DNA from: Bacteroidales bacterium
GTDB taxonomy: Bacteria; Bacteroidota; Bacteroidia; Bacteroidales; Bacteroidaceae
Direction: 5' to 3'
Assembly (NCBI GenBank): GCA_004556745.1
Contig: SFFY01000030.1
Location: forward strand, 1 to 26,537
DNA length: 26,537 nt
Part shown: piece after piece, positions 25,001 to 26,537 of the stretch
How the letters are laid out: each line of letters begins with the position of its first letter
Position numbering within the stretch: position 1 is the stretch's first letter
Program-made: the position numbers and the translations under genes
The notes under the pieces: generated by a model
Seen by the model: only the letters and a program-made list of their open reading frames with translations
The model's database searches: none
Told to the model about the DNA's origin: nothing

Positions 25001-26358
25001 AGATAGAGCGCGGCGAATTTTCCGTGCCCGCCGTCGAGCCGGGCGCCTCTGCCACGCTCACCGTTCCCTACACCTCGCCGCTTTCCGATGCCTCCAAGGA
25101 ATATCTGCTCAACGTGAGCCTGCACCTCGAGGAGGAACAGGCATGGTGCCCGGCAGGCTACGAAACCGCCACCGCACAATTCACCCTCCAGCCGCGCCCC
25201 GCGGCACTGCCCGCCATCGGCGAAACGGTAGCCCCGCTCACCCTGACCGACAATGCCGATGGCAGCCGCACCGTGGCCAACGACCTCATCGACATCACCT
25301 TCGATGCCTCGGGCTTCATCTCCTCGTGGACGGCCAACGGCGTGAACATGCTCGCCGCCTCCATGCCGCAACAGCCCATTTACAGCAACGTGCGCTGGAT
25401 TGAAAACGAAAGCCCCTACGGTAACCACGATTTCGGCGACCTCACGGCTGAAATTACTTCGGCCTCCGTCACTGCCTCCCGCGCTGCCGACGGGCAGACC
25501 GTCACCCTGACGGTCAATGTTAGCGACGACGCCTGCCCCTACGTGGCTGTCTACACAGTTTATGCCACGGGCGTGGTGGACATGAAGGTTAGCTATTCGC
25601 CCGCCAAGTCGGGTCTGCGCCGCATCGGGCTTGATATGCGCTTCCCCGCAGGCTTTGAAGACGTGTCGTACTACGGCCGTGGCCCGTGGGAAAACTACGT
25701 CGACCGCTGCCAGGGCTCTTATCTCGGCCGCTACACCACCACCGTGACCGACCTCTTCGAGATGTACGCCCACCCGCAGTCGATGGGCCTCCGCCTCGAC
25801 CTCCGCTCGCTCACCCTGCGCAACCCGCAGACGGCCGACGAAATCCGCGTTGAGACCTCCGGCCCCGTGTCCTTCTCCTTGCTCCATTTCAACGAACCCG
25901 ACTACTTCGTGCCCGAAAGCCACCCGTGGGACGTGGAGATGAAGCCCGAAGTCTATGCCCACTTCGATTACATGCAGCGCGGCCTCGGTAACGGAAGTTG
26001 CGGACCGGGCACCATCAACCAGTACCTCTGCCCCTCTTACGGCACTTACACGCACACCTTGCGCTTCTCTGCCGTGAATGGCACGGCCTCCGGCATCGCC
26101 ACCCCGCCCTCGGCTGCTACGGCGGATGCCGCCCTGGTGCGCTACGACCGCGCCCTTGAAGCAGCCCTCTGCACCTGCGTGCCCGAAAGCGTGAGCGAAG
26201 TCCGCGCCACCGATATGGGCGGCACGGTGGTGGCCAGTGCCGCAGTGCACGGCGGTTCCGCCGTCCTGCCGCTCAAGGCCCTGCCGCAAGGCACATATCT
26301 CGTTACCTTCACCGACGGCAAGCGCACCCTGCGCACCCACAAGCTCTTGAAGAGATAG
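22018..26358 (+). CDS. Secreted GH2 beta-galactosidase-like enzyme with tandem ricin-like domains and type IX tail
   Basis: This 1446-residue enzyme has an N-terminal signal peptide (about 1-29, ending ALA). Two ricin-type beta-trefoil-like regions follow (about 35-175 and 185-325; QQWTLHA and AQMWKLQEG mark the QxW repeats). The GH2 core then follows the LacZ order: sugar-binding domain (about 365-550), Ig-like domain (560-660), TIM barrel (665-960), a DUF4981-like domain, and a Bgal_small domain (1095-1360, YYGRGPWENYVDR). The catalytic acid/base is Glu794 in WSLGNESG; the nucleophile is Glu860 in MCEYAHAMGNG, both as in LacZ. The last about 70 residues (SVSEVRATDMGG...LPQGTYLVTF...HKLLKR) look like a type IX secretion sorting tail, so the enzyme is probably surface-attached or released. 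It starts 16 bp after the WecE-like gene. Confidence 0.92.
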   Translation: MNRLNFSGKRLVFLFALCLGLAAALPALAADPPQTGKLFRIIHRATGKALTNGGATAKDAQILYAAPADGDAGQQWTLHAAGRGSSFMLINPKARLAFDMAPGVGHPVQWTADPTNANQILGIARVDGVDDAYRLLNAANKDQALGIAADGTPVMTDAADESTFFTFETLDADYPLSVPVTGLTFQLIGHTSGKAYSIQQNTAAGAYLFPEEPDGSSTAQMWKLQEGKQSQMLVNARLSGLALDCNLNGDRVPLIYTIQTTNANQNYYFTEVEGLKGVYNIYALNRSTKYYLTEDGESNLKTTTDATAEAARFRLAVVSEEVRPEWEDETYYKDNKEDGHATYIPYATSAAMRADVNYEKPWLTPEKADYLSLNGVWKFKFVPEPSQRPGKEDFYADNADTDGWDEIEVPSCWEMKGYDLPLYVNVEYAFVDNPPYIANKVEGVGDNPVGSYRRTFTLPEGWETGKRIYLHFDGLYSAAFVWLNGQYVGYTQGGNNDAEFDLTAYLRTGENNICVQVFRWSDGSYLEGQDMFHMSGLHRDVYLYATPTVAVRDHYITAALAAPSYTSGTLSVAMTLDNRERRAGTKQVEVALISPEGETVATQTTSVDYAASDLKKDFSVEIPVSGLTLWTAETPVLYTVAIRQMNESDAEEMAFSTRYGFRDVRISDGVVLINGKRVFFKGVNTQDTHPLHGRSIDVETMLKDIVLMKQANVNTVRTSHYPRQAKMYAMFDYYGIYVMNEFDLECHKDWNEKGNYGAISNKSSWTGQFADRSTRTVLRDRNHPSVIFWSLGNESGVGVGFTAAYNATRALDPRPIHYEGSTNAGTTQWTDIHSIMYPKLSYVQSKSASNSGTQPFFMCEYAHAMGNGVGNLKEYWDIIENSKLGIGGCIWDWVDQSIYDPQAILSGNLTVNGFPKYMTGYDYPGPHQGNFVNNGIITADRAWTAKLTEVKKVYQNAAFAYDDAAGHALTLTNKNVFATLAGQKLRYALLANGEEIERGEFSVPAVEPGASATLTVPYTSPLSDASKEYLLNVSLHLEEEQAWCPAGYETATAQFTLQPRPAALPAIGETVAPLTLTDNADGSRTVANDLIDITFDASGFISSWTANGVNMLAASMPQQPIYSNVRWIENESPYGNHDFGDLTAEITSASVTASRAADGQTVTLTVNVSDDACPYVAVYTVYATGVVDMKVSYSPAKSGLRRIGLDMRFPAGFEDVSYYGRGPWENYVDRCQGSYLGRYTTTVTDLFEMYAHPQSMGLRLDLRSLTLRNPQTADEIRVETSGPVSFSLLHFNEPDYFVPESHPWDVEMKPEVYAHFDYMQRGLGNGSCGPGTINQYLCPSYGTYTHTLRFSAVNGTASGIATPPSAATADAALVRYDRALEAALCTCVPESVSEVRATDMGGTVVASAAVHGGSAVLPLKALPQGTYLVTFTDGKRTLRTHKLLKR

Positions 26359-26395
26359 CACAAACCCTATCTCACTCCATTTTTATTATTATCAA

Positions 26396-26430
26396 AAGGA
26401 GGCACGTCCCCGAGCGGGACGTGCCTCCTT
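26396..26430. terminator. Perfect 15-bp hairpin after the GH2 gene
   Basis: AAGGAGGCACGTCCC (26396-26410), loop CGAGC, GGGACGTGCCTCCTT (26416-26430): a perfect 15-bp stem about 38 bp after the GH2 stop. A T-rich run follows it on the minus strand (TTTTGATAATAAT), not on the plus strand, so it may end a convergent gene beyond the window or serve both directions. Confidence 0.6.
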
Positions 26431-26481
26431 ACTTTGAAAATTATTGCTGTCCGGTAAAACTCAAAAGAGCCTAAAAATCGT

Positions 26482-26520
26482 GCCCGAAGCCTAGTAAATT
26501 CAGGCTTCGGGCTTTCTTTT
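26482..26520 (+). terminator. Rho-independent terminator
   Basis: GCCCGAAGCCT (26482-26492), a 9-nt loop, AGGCTTCGGGC (26502-26512), followed by TTTCTTTTCC. The 11-bp G/C-rich stem plus T-rich tail in the plus direction is a textbook terminator, and it probably ends the GH2 transcript or the whole operon. Confidence 0.8.
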
Positions 26521-26537
26521 CCCCAAAGCAAGCCTCC

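Noticed and set aside
22909..26361. 1150-codon open frame antisense to the GH2 gene
   Set aside because: The sense frame has signal peptide, catalytic motifs and domains throughout. The antisense product is Gly/Val/His-rich without domains, a known by-product of G/C-rich codon use.

Overview
The window reads as a chromosomal segment of a Bacteroidales bacterium, probably Prevotellaceae-like. The evidence is a Bacteroidetes-type lipoprotein, a DUF3108 protein, a bacterial GH3-fold protein, a large secreted GH2 enzyme whose C-terminus looks like a type IX secretion tail, genes that start behind A/T-rich leaders without Shine-Dalgarno sequences, and TAnnTTTG-type promoter boxes. I cannot name the species from sequence alone.

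The left third (1-7831) lies on the minus strand. It holds the 5' part of a membrane-linked TerB-like/CbbX-type AAA+ ATPase that runs off the left edge, a DUF3108 exported protein, an Ig-like-domain lipoprotein, a GH3-family adenylating enzyme and an LpxL/HtrB-type acyltransferase. The gaps between these genes are full of inverted repeats: a perfect 25-bp pair at 2598/2732, a nested element at 4877-5116, and GACAAC/GTTGTC clusters at 6713-6917.

An 847-bp non-coding divide (7865-8711) separates the leftward genes from the rightward ones. It contains a striking array with 21-bp periodicity (8267-8422) and a candidate promoter (8682-8689).

The right two thirds (8712-22001) look like one rightward operon of 13 genes with gaps of 63 bp or less and several overlaps. 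It encodes surface glycan (lipooligosaccharide, O-antigen or capsule) assembly: an ArnT-like GT39, a GT2-like enzyme, UDP-galactopyranose mutase, a WaaP/Kdo-kinase-like protein, a probable galactofuranosyltransferase, a GT11 fucosyltransferase, a GT2/GT92-like enzyme, a GT14 branching enzyme, two GT4 enzymes, another GT2, and WecD- and WecE-like enzymes for dTDP-Fuc4NAc. The predicted glycan therefore carries galactofuranose, fucose and an acetamido-dideoxygalactose, and is possibly phosphorylated. The part from 16751 to 22001 is visibly more A/T-rich than both flanks, which suggests a swapped serotype cassette. No flippase, polymerase, initiating transferase or dTDP-sugar upstream enzymes are present, so the locus depends on genes elsewhere.

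The operon is followed after 16 bp by a 1446-residue secreted GH2 beta-galactosidase-like enzyme with tandem ricin-like lectin domains. Two strong hairpins, at least one with terminator shape, close the window.
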